Part shown: positions 8,901-17,388 of the stretch, in pieces
Layout: every line of letters starts with the position of its first letter
Position numbering within the stretch: position 1 is the stretch's first letter
Assembly: GCF_000718775.1 (NCBI RefSeq)
Contig: NZ_JOCB01000009.1
Location: forward strand, 1-64,000
Reading direction: 5' to 3'
From: Streptomyces sp. NRRL S-31
Lineage (GTDB): Bacteria > Actinomycetota > Actinomycetes > Streptomycetales > Streptomycetaceae
Length of the DNA stretch: 64,000 nt
Translations under genes and position numbers: made by a program
Notes under the pieces: generated by a model
What the model saw: the letters and a program-made list of their open reading frames with translations, nothing else
Databases searched by the model: none
What the model was told of the DNA's origin: nothing

Positions 8901-8921
8901 CGACCGCTTAGTATGCGGTCG
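8901..8921 (+). promoter_or_regulatory. Palindromic operator over a -10 box
   Basis: Perfect 7-bp arms CGACCGC and GCGGTCG with a 7-nt centre that contains TAGTAT, a good -10 box (8909-8914). It lies 38 nt before the quinone oxidoreductase start. The geometry suits a TetR-type repressor controlling the three-gene operon. No such regulator lies next to it, so the binder is unknown. Confidence 0.55.
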
Positions 8922-8958
8922 GACCCGGTCGGACGAGGCAGTCGCGTGGAGGCCCCGC

Positions 8959-9930
8959 ATGCAGGCATGGCAAGTGCACGAGAACGGCGAGCCGGGCGAG
9001 GTGATGCGCCTGACGGAGGTGGAGCGCCCCACGCCCGGTCACGGACAGGTGCTGCTGCGGGTGCGCGCCGCCAACGTCAACTTCCCGGACGCGCTGCTGT
9101 GCCGGGGCCAGTACCAGGTGCGCCCGCCGCTGCCTTTCACGCCCGGCGTGGAGATCTGCGGCGAGACCGAGGACGGCCGCCGGGTCATCGCCAACCCGGC
9201 GCTGCCGCACGGCGGATTCGCCGAGTACGCCGTCGCCGACGCCCGCGCCCTGCTGCCCGCGCCCGGGTCGCTGGACGACGCCGAGGCCGCCGCGCTGCAC
9301 ATCGGCTACCAGACCGGCTGGTTCGGCCTGCACCGCCGTGCCCGTCTCCAGGCGGGGGAGACCCTGCTCGTGCACGCCGCCGCCGGTGGCGTGGGCAGCG
9401 CCGCCGTACAGCTCGGCAAGGCGGCCGGCGCCACCGTGATCGGTGTCGTCGGCGGCCCGGACAAGGCCGCCGTCGCCCGGAAGCTGGGCTGTGACGTGGT
9501 GGTCGACCGGCGTGCCGAGGACGTCGTCGCCGCCGTGAAGGAGGCCACCGGCGGCCGGGGCGCCGACGTGATCTACGACCCGGTCGGCGGCGAGGCCTAC
9601 GCGCAGTCCGCCAAGCTGGTCGCCTTCGAGGGCCGGATCGTCGTCGTCGGCTTCGCCGGCGGCACCGTCCCGAGCCCCGCCCTCAACCACGCCCTGGTGA
9701 AGAACTACTCGATCCTCGGCCTGCACTGGGGCCTGTACAACACCAAGAACCCGGAGCTGGTCCGGCACTGCCACGAGCAGCTCACCGAGCTGGCCGACCG
9801 GGGCGCGATCAGGCCCCTGGTGAGCGAGCGGGTGCCGTTCGCCGCGGCGGCCGACGCCGTGCAGCGGGTCGCCGACGGGGTGACCACGGGCCGGCTGGCC
9901 GTCGTACCGGAGAACGGAGCCACCGCATGA
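8959..9930 (+). CDS. NADPH:quinone oxidoreductase-like MDR protein
   Basis: A 323-residue zinc-free medium-chain dehydrogenase/reductase of the quinone-oxidoreductase class. A GroES-like domain spans about 1-115, then a Rossmann fold with the motif HAAAGGVGSAAVQLGK. SD-like GTGGAGG precedes the ATG. It is the first gene of an operon with two acyl-CoA dehydrogenases (4-bp overlaps), so it may act on a quinone or enoyl intermediate of an acyl-CoA pathway. Family is clear; substrate is unknown. Confidence 0.88.
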   Translation: MQAWQVHENGEPGEVMRLTEVERPTPGHGQVLLRVRAANVNFPDALLCRGQYQVRPPLPFTPGVEICGETEDGRRVIANPALPHGGFAEYAVADARALLPAPGSLDDAEAAALHIGYQTGWFGLHRRARLQAGETLLVHAAAGGVGSAAVQLGKAAGATVIGVVGGPDKAAVARKLGCDVVVDRRAEDVVAAVKEATGGRGADVIYDPVGGEAYAQSAKLVAFEGRIVVVGFAGGTVPSPALNHALVKNYSILGLHWGLYNTKNPELVRHCHEQLTELADRGAIRPLVSERVPFAAAADAVQRVADGVTTGRLAVVPENGATA

Positions 9931-11108
9931 CCGACGCCGCGGAACTGCGCAGCCGCACCGCGGAGCTGCTGGCCGCCCACCCGCCCGCCACGACCGACCG
10001 CCTGGAGTTCCTCCGGGCCCGGTTCGACGCCGGCCTCGCCTGGGTGCACTACCCGCCGGGCCTCGGCGGACTCGGTGCCCCGCGCTCCCTCCAGGGCGTC
10101 GTGGACGCCGCACTGGAGGCCGCCGGCGCCCCCGACAACGACCCCCGGCGCATCGGCATCGGCCTCGGCATGGCCGCGCCGACCATCCTCAAGTACGGCA
10201 CCGAGGAGCAGAAGCGGCGCTTCCTGCGGCCCCTGTGGACCGGCGAGGAGGTCTGGTGCCAGCTCTTCAGCGAGCCCGGCGCCGGCTCCGACCTGGCCGC
10301 GCTCGGCACCCGGGCGGTACGCGAGGACGACCACTGGGTCGTCGACGGCCAGAAGGTGTGGACCTCCAGCGCCCACCTCGCCCGCTGGGCCATCCTCATC
10401 GCCCGCACCGACCCGGACGTGCCCAAGCACCAGGGCATCACCTACTTCGTCTGCGACATGACCGACCCGGGCGTCGAGGTCCGGCCGCTGCGCCAGGTCA
10501 CCGGCGAGGCCGAGTTCAACGAGGTCTTCCTCACCGGCGTCCGCATCCCCGACGACCACCGCCTCGGCGAGGTCGGCGACGGCTGGCGGGTCGCGCAGAC
10601 CACGCTCAACAACGAACGCGTCGCCATCGGCGGCATGGCCCTGCCCCGCGAGGGCGGCATGATCGGCCCGGTCGCGAAGACCTGGCGCGAACGTCCCGCA
10701 CTGCGCACCCACGAGCTGCGTCAGCGGCTGCTGAAGCTGTGGGTCGAGGCCGAGGTGGCCCGGTTCACCGGCGAACGCCTGCGCCAGCAGCTCGTCGCCG
10801 GCCAGCCCGGACCCGAGGGCGCCGGCATGAAGCTCGCCTTCGCCCGCCTCAACCAGGAGATCAGCGGCCTGGAGGTGGAACTCCGCGGCGAGGAGGGTCT
10901 GTTGTACGACGACTGGACCATGCGCCGGCCCGAACTCGTCGACTTCACCGGCCGGGACGCCGGATACCGCTATCTGCGCGCCAAGGGCAACAGCATCGAG
11001 GGCGGTACCAGCGAGGTGCTGCTGAACATCGTCGCCGAGCGCGTCCTTGGCCTGCCCGCCGAGCCGCGCACCGACAAGGACGTCGCCTGGAAGGACCTCG
11101 CCCGATGA
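9927..11108 (+). CDS. Acyl-CoA dehydrogenase, subunit 1
   Basis: A 393-residue flavin acyl-CoA dehydrogenase. The FAD-binding signature WCQLFSEPGAGSDLA and the C-terminal IEGGTSEVLLNIVAERVLG motif are present. It overlaps the upstream gene by 4 nt (ATGA) and the next dehydrogenase likewise. Paired dehydrogenases of this sort often form heteromers (as in steroid or side-chain degradation), which fits here. Specific substrate cannot be told. Confidence 0.9.
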   Translation: MTDAAELRSRTAELLAAHPPATTDRLEFLRARFDAGLAWVHYPPGLGGLGAPRSLQGVVDAALEAAGAPDNDPRRIGIGLGMAAPTILKYGTEEQKRRFLRPLWTGEEVWCQLFSEPGAGSDLAALGTRAVREDDHWVVDGQKVWTSSAHLARWAILIARTDPDVPKHQGITYFVCDMTDPGVEVRPLRQVTGEAEFNEVFLTGVRIPDDHRLGEVGDGWRVAQTTLNNERVAIGGMALPREGGMIGPVAKTWRERPALRTHELRQRLLKLWVEAEVARFTGERLRQQLVAGQPGPEGAGMKLAFARLNQEISGLEVELRGEEGLLYDDWTMRRPELVDFTGRDAGYRYLRAKGNSIEGGTSEVLLNIVAERVLGLPAEPRTDKDVAWKDLAR

Positions 11109-12178
11109 CCGATCTGCTGTACTCCGAGGAGGAGGAGGCGCTGCGGGCCGCCGTCCGCGACCTGCTCACGGACCACTGCGCGGCGGCCGACGTCATCACC
11201 CGCACCGAGTCGGACGCACCGCACGACCGCGCCCTGTGGAAGTCCCTCACCGAGGGCATGGGCCTGGCCGGCCTCCTGGTGCCCGAGGAGCGGGGCGGCC
11301 AGGGCGCCTCCCACCGGGAGACGGCCGTGGTGCTGGAGGAGCTGGGGCGGGCCGTCGCACCCGTGCCGTACCTCACCAGCGCGGTCGTGGCCACCGAGGC
11401 GCTGCTCGCCTGCGGCGACGACGAACTGCTGGGACAGCTCGCCTCCGGGCGGACCATCGGCGCCCTGGCGGTCGGCCTGCACAAGGGCCCGGGCGCGGAC
11501 CTCGGGACCGTACGCGTCGAGAACGGCACCCTGCACGGCGAGCTGACCGGCGTCGCGGACGCGGCCGTGGCCGACGTGCTGCTCGTCCCGGCCGCCGACG
11601 GAGGGCTGTACGCCGTCACCGCCGACGCCGCGACGGTCACCCCGCAGACCTCGCTGGACCTGACCCGCCCCGTGGCGACCGTACGGCTGGACGGCGCTCC
11701 CGGCCGCCGCCTGGGCGACGCGGAGCCCGCCGTACGACGTGCCCTGCGCGCCGCCGCCGGACTGCTCGCCTCCGAGCAACTCGGCGTAGCCGACTGGGCG
11801 TTGACCGAGACGGTGCGCTATCTGAAGGAGCGCAGGCAGTTCGACCGGCCGGTCGGCGGCTTCCAGGCGCTCAAGCACCGGCTCGCCCAGCTGTGGCTGG
11901 AGGTGGTGAACCTGCGGGCCGCCGCCCGCGCCGCCGCCGACGCGCTCGCCACGGGTGAGGACACCGACATCACGGTGGCGGTCGCCCAGGCCTACGCCGC
12001 CCCCGTCGCCGTGCACGCCACCGAGGAGGCGCTGCAACTGCACGGCGGGACCGGCATGACCTGGGAGCACCCGGTCCACCTGTACCTGAAGCGGGCCAAG
12101 GCCGACTCGATCGCCTACGGCATGGCCGGGGCGCACCGCGAGGCGCTGGCCCAACTGGTCGACCTCCAGGCACCCTGA
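11105..12178 (+). CDS. Acyl-CoA dehydrogenase, subunit 2
   Basis: A 357-residue acyl-CoA dehydrogenase-like protein beginning MTDLLYSEEEEALRAAVRDL, coupled to the upstream gene by ATGA. The C-terminal helical domain keeps RRQFDRPVGGFQALKHRLA and the HGGTGMTWEHPVHLYLKRAK segment. The middle FAD motif is weak compared with its partner, as expected if the two form an obligate heteromer with shared cofactor sites. Last gene of the operon; a hairpin with CAGCCGT/ACGGCTG arms follows at 12202-12232. Confidence 0.87.
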   Translation: MTDLLYSEEEEALRAAVRDLLTDHCAAADVITRTESDAPHDRALWKSLTEGMGLAGLLVPEERGGQGASHRETAVVLEELGRAVAPVPYLTSAVVATEALLACGDDELLGQLASGRTIGALAVGLHKGPGADLGTVRVENGTLHGELTGVADAAVADVLLVPAADGGLYAVTADAATVTPQTSLDLTRPVATVRLDGAPGRRLGDAEPAVRRALRAAAGLLASEQLGVADWALTETVRYLKERRQFDRPVGGFQALKHRLAQLWLEVVNLRAAARAAADALATGEDTDITVAVAQAYAAPVAVHATEEALQLHGGTGMTWEHPVHLYLKRAKADSIAYGMAGAHREALAQLVDLQAP

Positions 12179-12415
12179 GCACCCCGCGGCACCGCCCCCA
12201 CCAGCCGTCGCGGAACCCGGGGGAGACGGCTGCCCGCCGCCGGGGCCGACCACCTCGGCACCGACGACCTCGCGGACCTGGGGACCTTCCTCGACGCCCG
12301 CCCTCGCGCGGAAGACCACACGTTCGGAGGACGTGTCAGCTACCCGGACGAACCCTCCGCTACGCCACACTTGCGGCCGAACGCCGCACACGGGGCGTGG
12401 CGGAGGAGGTTCCCG

Positions 12416-12610
12416 ATGGCCATTTCCATCTCTGTGGTGCTGCTGCTTCTGATCCTTGCGGTGATCTTCATTCGCAACTGCTCGCTGAAGGTCTCCCATG
12501 CCCTGGTCTGCATGATGCTGGGCTTCTACCTCTCCCACACGAGCATGGCGCCCACCATCCACAGCGGGCTCACCGCGACCACCGACCTGGTGAGCAGCCT
12601 GCGGCCCTGA
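12416..12610 (+). CDS. Small membrane protein, 64 aa
   Basis: Starts MAISISVVLLLLILAVIFI, preceded by a very strong GGAGGAGG site 7 nt upstream. It has one clear N-terminal transmembrane helix and a second hydrophobic stretch (SHALVCMMLGFYLSH). Function unknown; I believe it is a conserved streptomycete protein of this size. The 237 bp before it hold no recognisable gene. Confidence 0.75.
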   Translation: MAISISVVLLLLILAVIFIRNCSLKVSHALVCMMLGFYLSHTSMAPTIHSGLTATTDLVSSLRP

Positions 12611-12628
12611 CGCGACCGGAGCCCGGGG

Positions 12629-12657
12629 GCGGCCGGCGCGTCAGGCGTGCCGGCCGC
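12629..12657. terminator. Bidirectional terminator hairpin
   Basis: Perfect 9-bp arms (GCGGCCGGC / GCCGGCCGC) with an 11-nt loop, exactly filling the gap between two convergent genes. Confidence 0.7.
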
Positions 12658-13896
12658 TCACCCGGTGGTGAAGACGCCGATGCCGTTGGCCACGGGGCGT
12701 TCGGCGCCCCCGCTGGGGTGGTTGCGCACGGTCACGGCGGCGGCGCCGGTGTCGCGGGACACCATCTCCGTCGAGCCGCCGCCGTCGAGGTTGAACGCGT
12801 CCGAGGCGCCCAGCGACCGCATGGTGTCCGCCTCCTCCGCGACGGTCAGGCCGGTGCGGTACCGCGCGGCCCCGTCCAGCGCCAGGAGCAGCAACTGCCG
12901 TCCGCCGCCCTTGACGCCCACGACCGTGCGCACCGCCGACGTACCGTCGTCCAGGCCGGACAGCGGAGCGCCGCCGCGCAGGACCGGGAAGCCGCCGATC
13001 GCGAACGCGTACGGCACCCCGGAGGAGGCCGCCGCCAACGTGTACGTGACGTCCACCCGGTCGCCGGCCGACAGCGCGCGCAGCGCCCGCGCCCCCTCCT
13101 CCCGGCCCACCAGGACCGTGGTGTCCGCGGGGATCGCGCCGCTGCCCGGGGCGCCCGCGACGGAGACCACCCGGCCGCCGCGCACCTTCACCTCGTAGGT
13201 GTCGTCGCTGCACGGCGCCGACCTCCGGGTGTCGGTGCCGCAGACGGCGCGCATCCGGGAGGCGCTGCCCCAGCGCGCGGTGAAGGCACCGACCGAGTTC
13301 ACCGGCAGCGCGTACTGGTTGAGGCCCTTGAGGGGGAGCTTCCCCGTCGGCGTGCCGACCGAGCCCGTGAGGGTGAGGCGGTCCAGGCGGGCCCGCTTGT
13401 CGGTGCCCACGCCGAACACCTCCCGGGTGTCGGTGCCCGGGGGCAGCGCCGGCCCGAACCGCTGACCCTTGGGCACCGCCGCCTTCAGCACCCGCCCGTC
13501 CGCCACGGCCGGTCCGACGGCCGCGCCCGTGGCCTCCACGCCCGGGTGCTGGGTCTCGGTGATGTGGAAGAAGTCACCGTTCACCCCGGCGACCGCCCCG
13601 GCCGAGTCGGCCAGCCGGGAGACGGTCGCCCGGGCCGCCACCGCACCCGGGTACAGCAGGCCGACGCGGACGTGCGGGTCGGCCAGATCCACCGTGAGCA
13701 GGTGGGCGTGGGCCGTCCCGGCCGCCGCTCGCACGTCGAACTGCCGGTAGGTGACGCCCGGCGCGATCCGCCGGCCCGCCGGCGCGGCGCCGGCCGGTGA
13801 AGCGCCCGCCAGGGCCGCACCGGCCAGCACACCGAACGCCGTGACGACCGTGAGAACCGTTCTGCCCGCTGCCGAACGCCGGCGACGACCTGCCAT
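12658..13896 (-). CDS. Secreted phosphodiester glycosidase (NAGPA-domain)
   Basis: A 412-residue protein. A Sec signal peptide (arginine-rich start, hydrophobic core, AGAAPA cleavage region near residue 38) is followed by a NAGPA/phosphodiester-glycosidase domain with the conserved GVNGDFFH segment near the N-terminus and DAFNLDGGGSTEMV near the C-terminus. The family removes N-acetylglucosamine from phosphodiester-linked glycans; bacterial members probably act on cell-wall or exopolymer sugars. AGGGGG precedes the ATG. Confidence 0.85.
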   Translation of the reverse strand: MAGRRRRSAAGRTVLTVVTAFGVLAGAALAGASPAGAAPAGRRIAPGVTYRQFDVRAAAGTAHAHLLTVDLADPHVRVGLLYPGAVAARATVSRLADSAGAVAGVNGDFFHITETQHPGVEATGAAVGPAVADGRVLKAAVPKGQRFGPALPPGTDTREVFGVGTDKRARLDRLTLTGSVGTPTGKLPLKGLNQYALPVNSVGAFTARWGSASRMRAVCGTDTRRSAPCSDDTYEVKVRGGRVVSVAGAPGSGAIPADTTVLVGREEGARALRALSAGDRVDVTYTLAAASSGVPYAFAIGGFPVLRGGAPLSGLDDGTSAVRTVVGVKGGGRQLLLLALDGAARYRTGLTVAEEADTMRSLGASDAFNLDGGGSTEMVSRDTGAAAVTVRNHPSGGAERPVANGIGVFTTG

Positions 13897-13971
13897 CGTG
13901 CCCCCTGATGTCTCGTCAACTGCCCTTGTGTGCGTGGGCAGTGCAGCAGACTCGGACGGCCGGCGGGCCGA

Positions 13972-14331
13972 CTAGGCGTCGACGACGCGAGAACGGGTGA
14001 GAAAACGCACCCCCTCGGGTGCCTCCAGCGAGAAACCGCTGCCCCGCCCCGGGACGACGTCCACGATCAGCCGGGTGTGGCTCCACGCCTGGTACTGGCT
14101 GCGGGACATCCAGAACGTGACGGCCTCCGGTACGCCCTCCACCGCCAGCTCGGCCAGCAGCACGTCCGAGCCGCCGGTGCGGAACTCGCCGTCGGGGTAG
14201 CACATGGGGGCACTGCCGTCGCAGCAGCCGCCGGACTGGTGGAACATCAGCGGACCGTGCTCGCCGCGCAGCCGGCGCACCAGTTCAGCGGCGCGCGGGG
14301 TGAGTTCGACGCGGGGGATCTCCTCTTCCAT
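13972..14331 (-). CDS. DUF779 family protein
   Basis: A 119-residue protein starting MEEEIPRVELTPRAAELV. It has the cysteine-rich DUF779 motif MFHQSGGCCDGSAPMCY. Members are usually encoded next to acetaldehyde dehydrogenases, where they are thought to support the enzyme. No aldehyde dehydrogenase is adjacent here, though two lie within 15 kb. The start at 14331 was chosen because the frame upstream is low-complexity and unlike the family. Confidence 0.8.
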   Translation of the reverse strand: MEEEIPRVELTPRAAELVRRLRGEHGPLMFHQSGGCCDGSAPMCYPDGEFRTGGSDVLLAELAVEGVPEAVTFWMSRSQYQAWSHTRLIVDVVPGRGSGFSLEAPEGVRFLTRSRVVDA

Positions 14332-14548
14332 GTCACCGTCCCGGACCGTGGGCCTCGTGTCCCCGCCAGTCTCACGGATGCTCAGGGAAGCGTCCAGAAG
14401 GCGTCGTTCCCCGTTTCCGGCGCCTCGGTGGCCGGGTACGCCGGCGCGCCGGCACGGCCCTCGGCCTCCCGGACGCACGCCGTGCCGGCGGACCTCGGCC
14501 CGATGCCCCGGCCCGGGGCCGTCCACGTCCGGGTGCGAAGATGCGCTC

Positions 14549-15142
14549 ATGCATCCGTGGTTCGACCAGCCCGAGCCGCGCTCCGTCGCGGCGGGCGAAC
14601 ATCCCTGGTGGGACGAGGCGCTGGCACTGGTCAACCGTGACCTGGCCGCGACCCTGCCCGAACAGCGTCCGCTGCGCCTGATCGCCTGGCCGGCCGGCGC
14701 CGAGGACGAGGACGAAGCGGAACGGGTCTACGTCGCGCTCGACAACGGCGACGCGCACGGCGACTCCCTGGGCCCGGCCCCCTCCTCGCCGACCGCGGCC
14801 CTGCGGGCGGTCGCCGAGGCCGCCCAGGACACCGTGATGGAGTGCCTGTGGCAGGCGTGGCCGGTGTGCACCCTGCACAACCTCGGGATGCACCTGGGCG
14901 AGGGCGAGGGCGAGGGCGAGGGCGAGGGCGAGGGCGAGGGCGAGGGCGAGGGCGAGGGCGAGGGCGAGGGCGCCGGAGGTGTGGTGTGGTGGTGCGCCGG
15001 CTCCGGGCGTCCGGACGACCCGGAACACCCGCGCGCCGCCGTCGGTGAGCTGGACACCGTGCACCGCCCCCGCCGCCCGAACCGCAAGCGCCGCGAGCCC
15101 CGCGAGAGCCGCGAGCGTCGTGAGGAGCGCAGGCCGCGCTGA
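14549..15142 (+). CDS. Hypothetical protein with Gly-Glu repeat insert
   Basis: A 197-residue protein of unknown function starting MHPWFDQPEPRSVAAGEHPW. The N-terminal 115 residues look like a folded domain. The stretch LGMHLGEGEG opens a pure Gly-Glu tract coded by a hexanucleotide repeat (14897-14971), then a VVWWCAG core returns and the C-terminus is highly basic (Arg/Glu). The repeat stays in frame, so copy-number change would alter length by two residues per unit. No clear ribosome site. Confidence 0.7.
   Translation: MHPWFDQPEPRSVAAGEHPWWDEALALVNRDLAATLPEQRPLRLIAWPAGAEDEDEAERVYVALDNGDAHGDSLGPAPSSPTAALRAVAEAAQDTVMECLWQAWPVCTLHNLGMHLGEGEGEGEGEGEGEGEGEGEGEGEGAGGVVWWCAGSGRPDDPEHPRAAVGELDTVHRPRRPNRKRREPRESRERREERRPR
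14897..14971 (+). repeat. GGCGAG hexanucleotide microsatellite, 12.5 units
   Basis: Uninterrupted 6-bp tandem repeat inside the coding frame of the gene at 14549-15142, encoding alternating Gly and Glu. Such tracts are prone to slippage. Confidence 0.95.
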
Positions 15143-15186
15143 CCTCCTCGGGCGGGAGTGCCGAGAGGGGCCTCGGGAGAGCGGGC

Positions 15187-15609
15187 TCAGCCGGTGGCGA
15201 AGAGGTGCCGCGTCGGTACCGCGTACACCCCGGAGGCCACCACCAGCCCGGCCCGCAGGGTGAGGTCGACACCGCCGAGGGCGGCGGCCACCGGGCCGGT
15301 GTACACGGAGCCGACGCACAGCGCGGAGGCCGTCACACCCGCGTCCGGCGCCGGTGCGCCGGACCGGTTGACGCCGCCGGTGCAGCAGAACGGCCCGCCG
15401 GGCCTCTCGTCGGCGAGGGCGGGGCCGTCGTGGCGGTTGCGGCGCGGCACGATGTCCGTGGCGTAGACGGCCGTACCGGGGCCGAGCGGCAGCATGGTCA
15501 GCTGGAGCACGTCGCCGACGGCCGCCGGGAAGTCGGAGACGAGCAGCGCGTACAGGGTGAGCGAGACGGACACGGCGCCGTCCGGGTGTCCCCGGTCAGG
15601 AGGAGGCAC
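15187..15609 (-). CDS. Hypothetical protein
   Basis: About 140 codons on the minus strand, from GTG 15609 or more likely GTG 15573 (VSVSLTLYALLVSDFPAAV). Not recognised. It is rich in Val, Ala and Gly with several hydrophobic stretches and a CCTGG cysteine pair. Kept because the composition looks like a protein and no better frame exists here, but it could be spurious. Confidence 0.4.
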   Translation of the reverse strand: MPPPDRGHPDGAVSVSLTLYALLVSDFPAAVGDVLQLTMLPLGPGTAVYATDIVPRRNRHDGPALADERPGGPFCCTGGVNRSGAPAPDAGVTASALCVGSVYTGPVAAALGGVDLTLRAGLVVASGVYAVPTRHLFATG

Positions 15610-15649
15610 GGCGACCGGACGACGGACCGGTCACCACTTGGCCGGGTCC

Positions 15650-16249
15650 CTATCGGTCCCCAGCCGCCGGGCGTCGGTCCCGCCGCTCCGCCGGTGAGCC
15701 GGCCCGGTCCGCGATGCGAGCCGTGGTGAGACCGGCGAGGACGCTGTCCACGGTCTGGGCAGGTGTCTGGTGCGTCGTGTCCAGCCACAGCCCACGGCGC
15801 GCGGTGGCACCGCGCAGGGTGTCGTCGAGGAGGTCGACCGTCCAGGGACCGCCGTAGCCGTCCTTGCGACGACCGGCCTCGCGCCGTGCCACCTCTTCCC
15901 GCGCGGGGGCGAGAACCACCAGGTACAGCGGTCTGGTCGTCATGGAGTCGAGGTAGGCGTCGAGGTGCTCGCCGAGGATGACGTCCTGGACCACCACGGT
16001 CCACCCCGCCCGTGCGTACAGGTCCGCGACCGCGGCCGAAGCCCGGTGGCGCAGACGCAGTTGCGCACGCGCCTCGGCGGTCGGCTCAGGCGTGAACTCC
16101 TCGCGACCGGACACGATCATCCGCCGGAAGGCGTCACCACGCAGGTGCATGGCGCGAGGGAGTCTTTCGGCCAGCCGTTGGGCGACGGTGGACTTCCCGG
16201 ACGCCATGACGCCGGTGACGACCACCACCGCCGAATCGAGCTCCCGCAC
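15650..16249 (-). CDS. P-loop kinase (AAA/zeta-like)
   Basis: A 199-residue nucleotide kinase starting at GTG 16249 (VRELDSAVVVVTGVMASGKST), where GGGAG lies 6 nt upstream. The Walker A motif is GVMASGKST near residue 12-20. A LRGDAFRRMI segment resembles the substrate-binding region of small-molecule and toxin-type kinases. Possible roles: phosphorylation of an antibiotic, sugar or nucleotide. An earlier in-frame ATG at 16303 would add a disordered tail. Confidence 0.75.
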   Translation of the reverse strand: MRELDSAVVVVTGVMASGKSTVAQRLAERLPRAMHLRGDAFRRMIVSGREEFTPEPTAEARAQLRLRHRASAAVADLYARAGWTVVVQDVILGEHLDAYLDSMTTRPLYLVVLAPAREEVARREAGRRKDGYGGPWTVDLLDDTLRGATARRGLWLDTTHQTPAQTVDSVLAGLTTARIADRAGSPAERRDRRPAAGDR

Positions 16250-16439
16250 TGGCGGCTCCCGTCCTGGTCCGGGCTTCGCCTCGCTCGCCCACCGATCACC
16301 CATCGTGCCACGCCGGACCCTCTGCGGGGCCGGTCGAGCCGGGGCACCTGTGAGGGGGATCACGCGCAGTCCGTGACATCCCTTTGGCTGGTTCTCGAGT
16401 CAGATCAGCGAACGGATTTGCTTAAGGAGTAGTAAAAAG

Positions 16440-17222
16440 ATGACCAATCGCACTCTTCTGGCCACGGCAGCCTTGTGCGTGACGGCCGTGGTGACGCTCA
16501 CCGCGTGCGGGGACGACAAGAAGGCCGACAGCAAGGACGCGGGTGACTCCGCCTCGTCGTCGCACACGAAGGCGGCGGACCCGTTCGAGGGACTGACCCC
16601 GGCCCAGATCTCCGAGAAGGCCCGGGTCTCCATGACGAAGCTGGAGTCGTTCAAGGTCAAGGGCAACATGACCTCCGACGGTGAGCACATCACCTTCGAC
16701 TTCGCCGTCGCCCGGAAGGGGTACTGCCAGGGAACCCTCACCACCGGGGGCGCGTCCGCCGACATCCGCCAGGTCAACGGCGCCGTCTACATGAAGGGTG
16801 ACGAGAAGTTCTGGCAGAAGACCGGCAGTGACGAGGGCTCGTCGGCCGAGGAGACGGATGCCCTCATCGAACTCCTCAAGGGGCGCTGGTTCAAGATGCC
16901 GTCGGCGCAGGCCGACGCCGACAGCAAGTTCCCCTTCTGCGACATCGGCAAGATGTTCGAGAAGGACGAGAAGGAAGGCCCGCTCACCAGGGGTGCGGAC
17001 ACCGAGGTCAACGGCACGCCCGCCGTGACCCTCAAGGGCAAGGACGGCGCCCAGAAGCAGACCCTCTTCGTGTCCGCCAAGGACGAGCCCTACGCGCTCC
17101 GGATGACCGCCGAGGGCGGCAAGGAGCCCGGCTCGTTCGAGTTCTCGGCCTTCAACGAGCCCGTGACCGTCACGCCCCCGCCGCCTGGCGAGGTCATGGA
17201 CCCCGAGAAGCTCAAGGGCTGA
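16440..17222 (+). CDS. Secreted lipoprotein, LppX/LprG-like
   Basis: A 260-residue lipoprotein with lipobox VTLTACGD (lipidated Cys at residue 23) followed by a Lys/Asp/Ser-rich linker. The mature part (LESFKVKGNMTSDGEHITFD..., GTPAVTLKGKDGAQKQTLFV) matches the shape of LppX/LprG-type streptomycete lipoproteins that hold lipids in a half-barrel; this is my reading and not a search result. Good AAGGAG site 11 nt upstream. Confidence 0.8.
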   Translation: MTNRTLLATAALCVTAVVTLTACGDDKKADSKDAGDSASSSHTKAADPFEGLTPAQISEKARVSMTKLESFKVKGNMTSDGEHITFDFAVARKGYCQGTLTTGGASADIRQVNGAVYMKGDEKFWQKTGSDEGSSAEETDALIELLKGRWFKMPSAQADADSKFPFCDIGKMFEKDEKEGPLTRGADTEVNGTPAVTLKGKDGAQKQTLFVSAKDEPYALRMTAEGGKEPGSFEFSAFNEPVTVTPPPPGEVMDPEKLKG

Positions 17223-17247
17223 CACCCCGGCAGGCGGCACAGCCGGA

Positions 17248-17304
17248 GCCGGAGGAGGGCGCTTGACCGGCCGGGCATCCGCCCGGTGAGGCGCCCTCTC
17301 CGGC
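17248..17304 (+). terminator. Long GC terminator after the lipoprotein gene
   Basis: Arms 17248-17262 and 17291-17304 are nearly fully complementary (GCCGGAG-GAGGGCGC with GCGCCCTCTCCGGC); the intervening region also folds (ACCGG/CCGGT). Confidence 0.65.
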
Positions 17305-17388
17305 ACCTGCGGGATGAGCCGGTCGTGCTTGACGGTCCGGACACGTTCCGGCACCGTCGAATGCCCCATCCCCTCCCTGGGAGGCGCC

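Noticed and set aside
14897..14971. Possible CRISPR-like array
   Set aside because: The 6-bp units are perfect and have no spacers; it is a coding microsatellite.
16117..16347. Basic minus-strand frame beside the kinase
   Set aside because: It is out of frame with the P-loop kinase and shows no family features.
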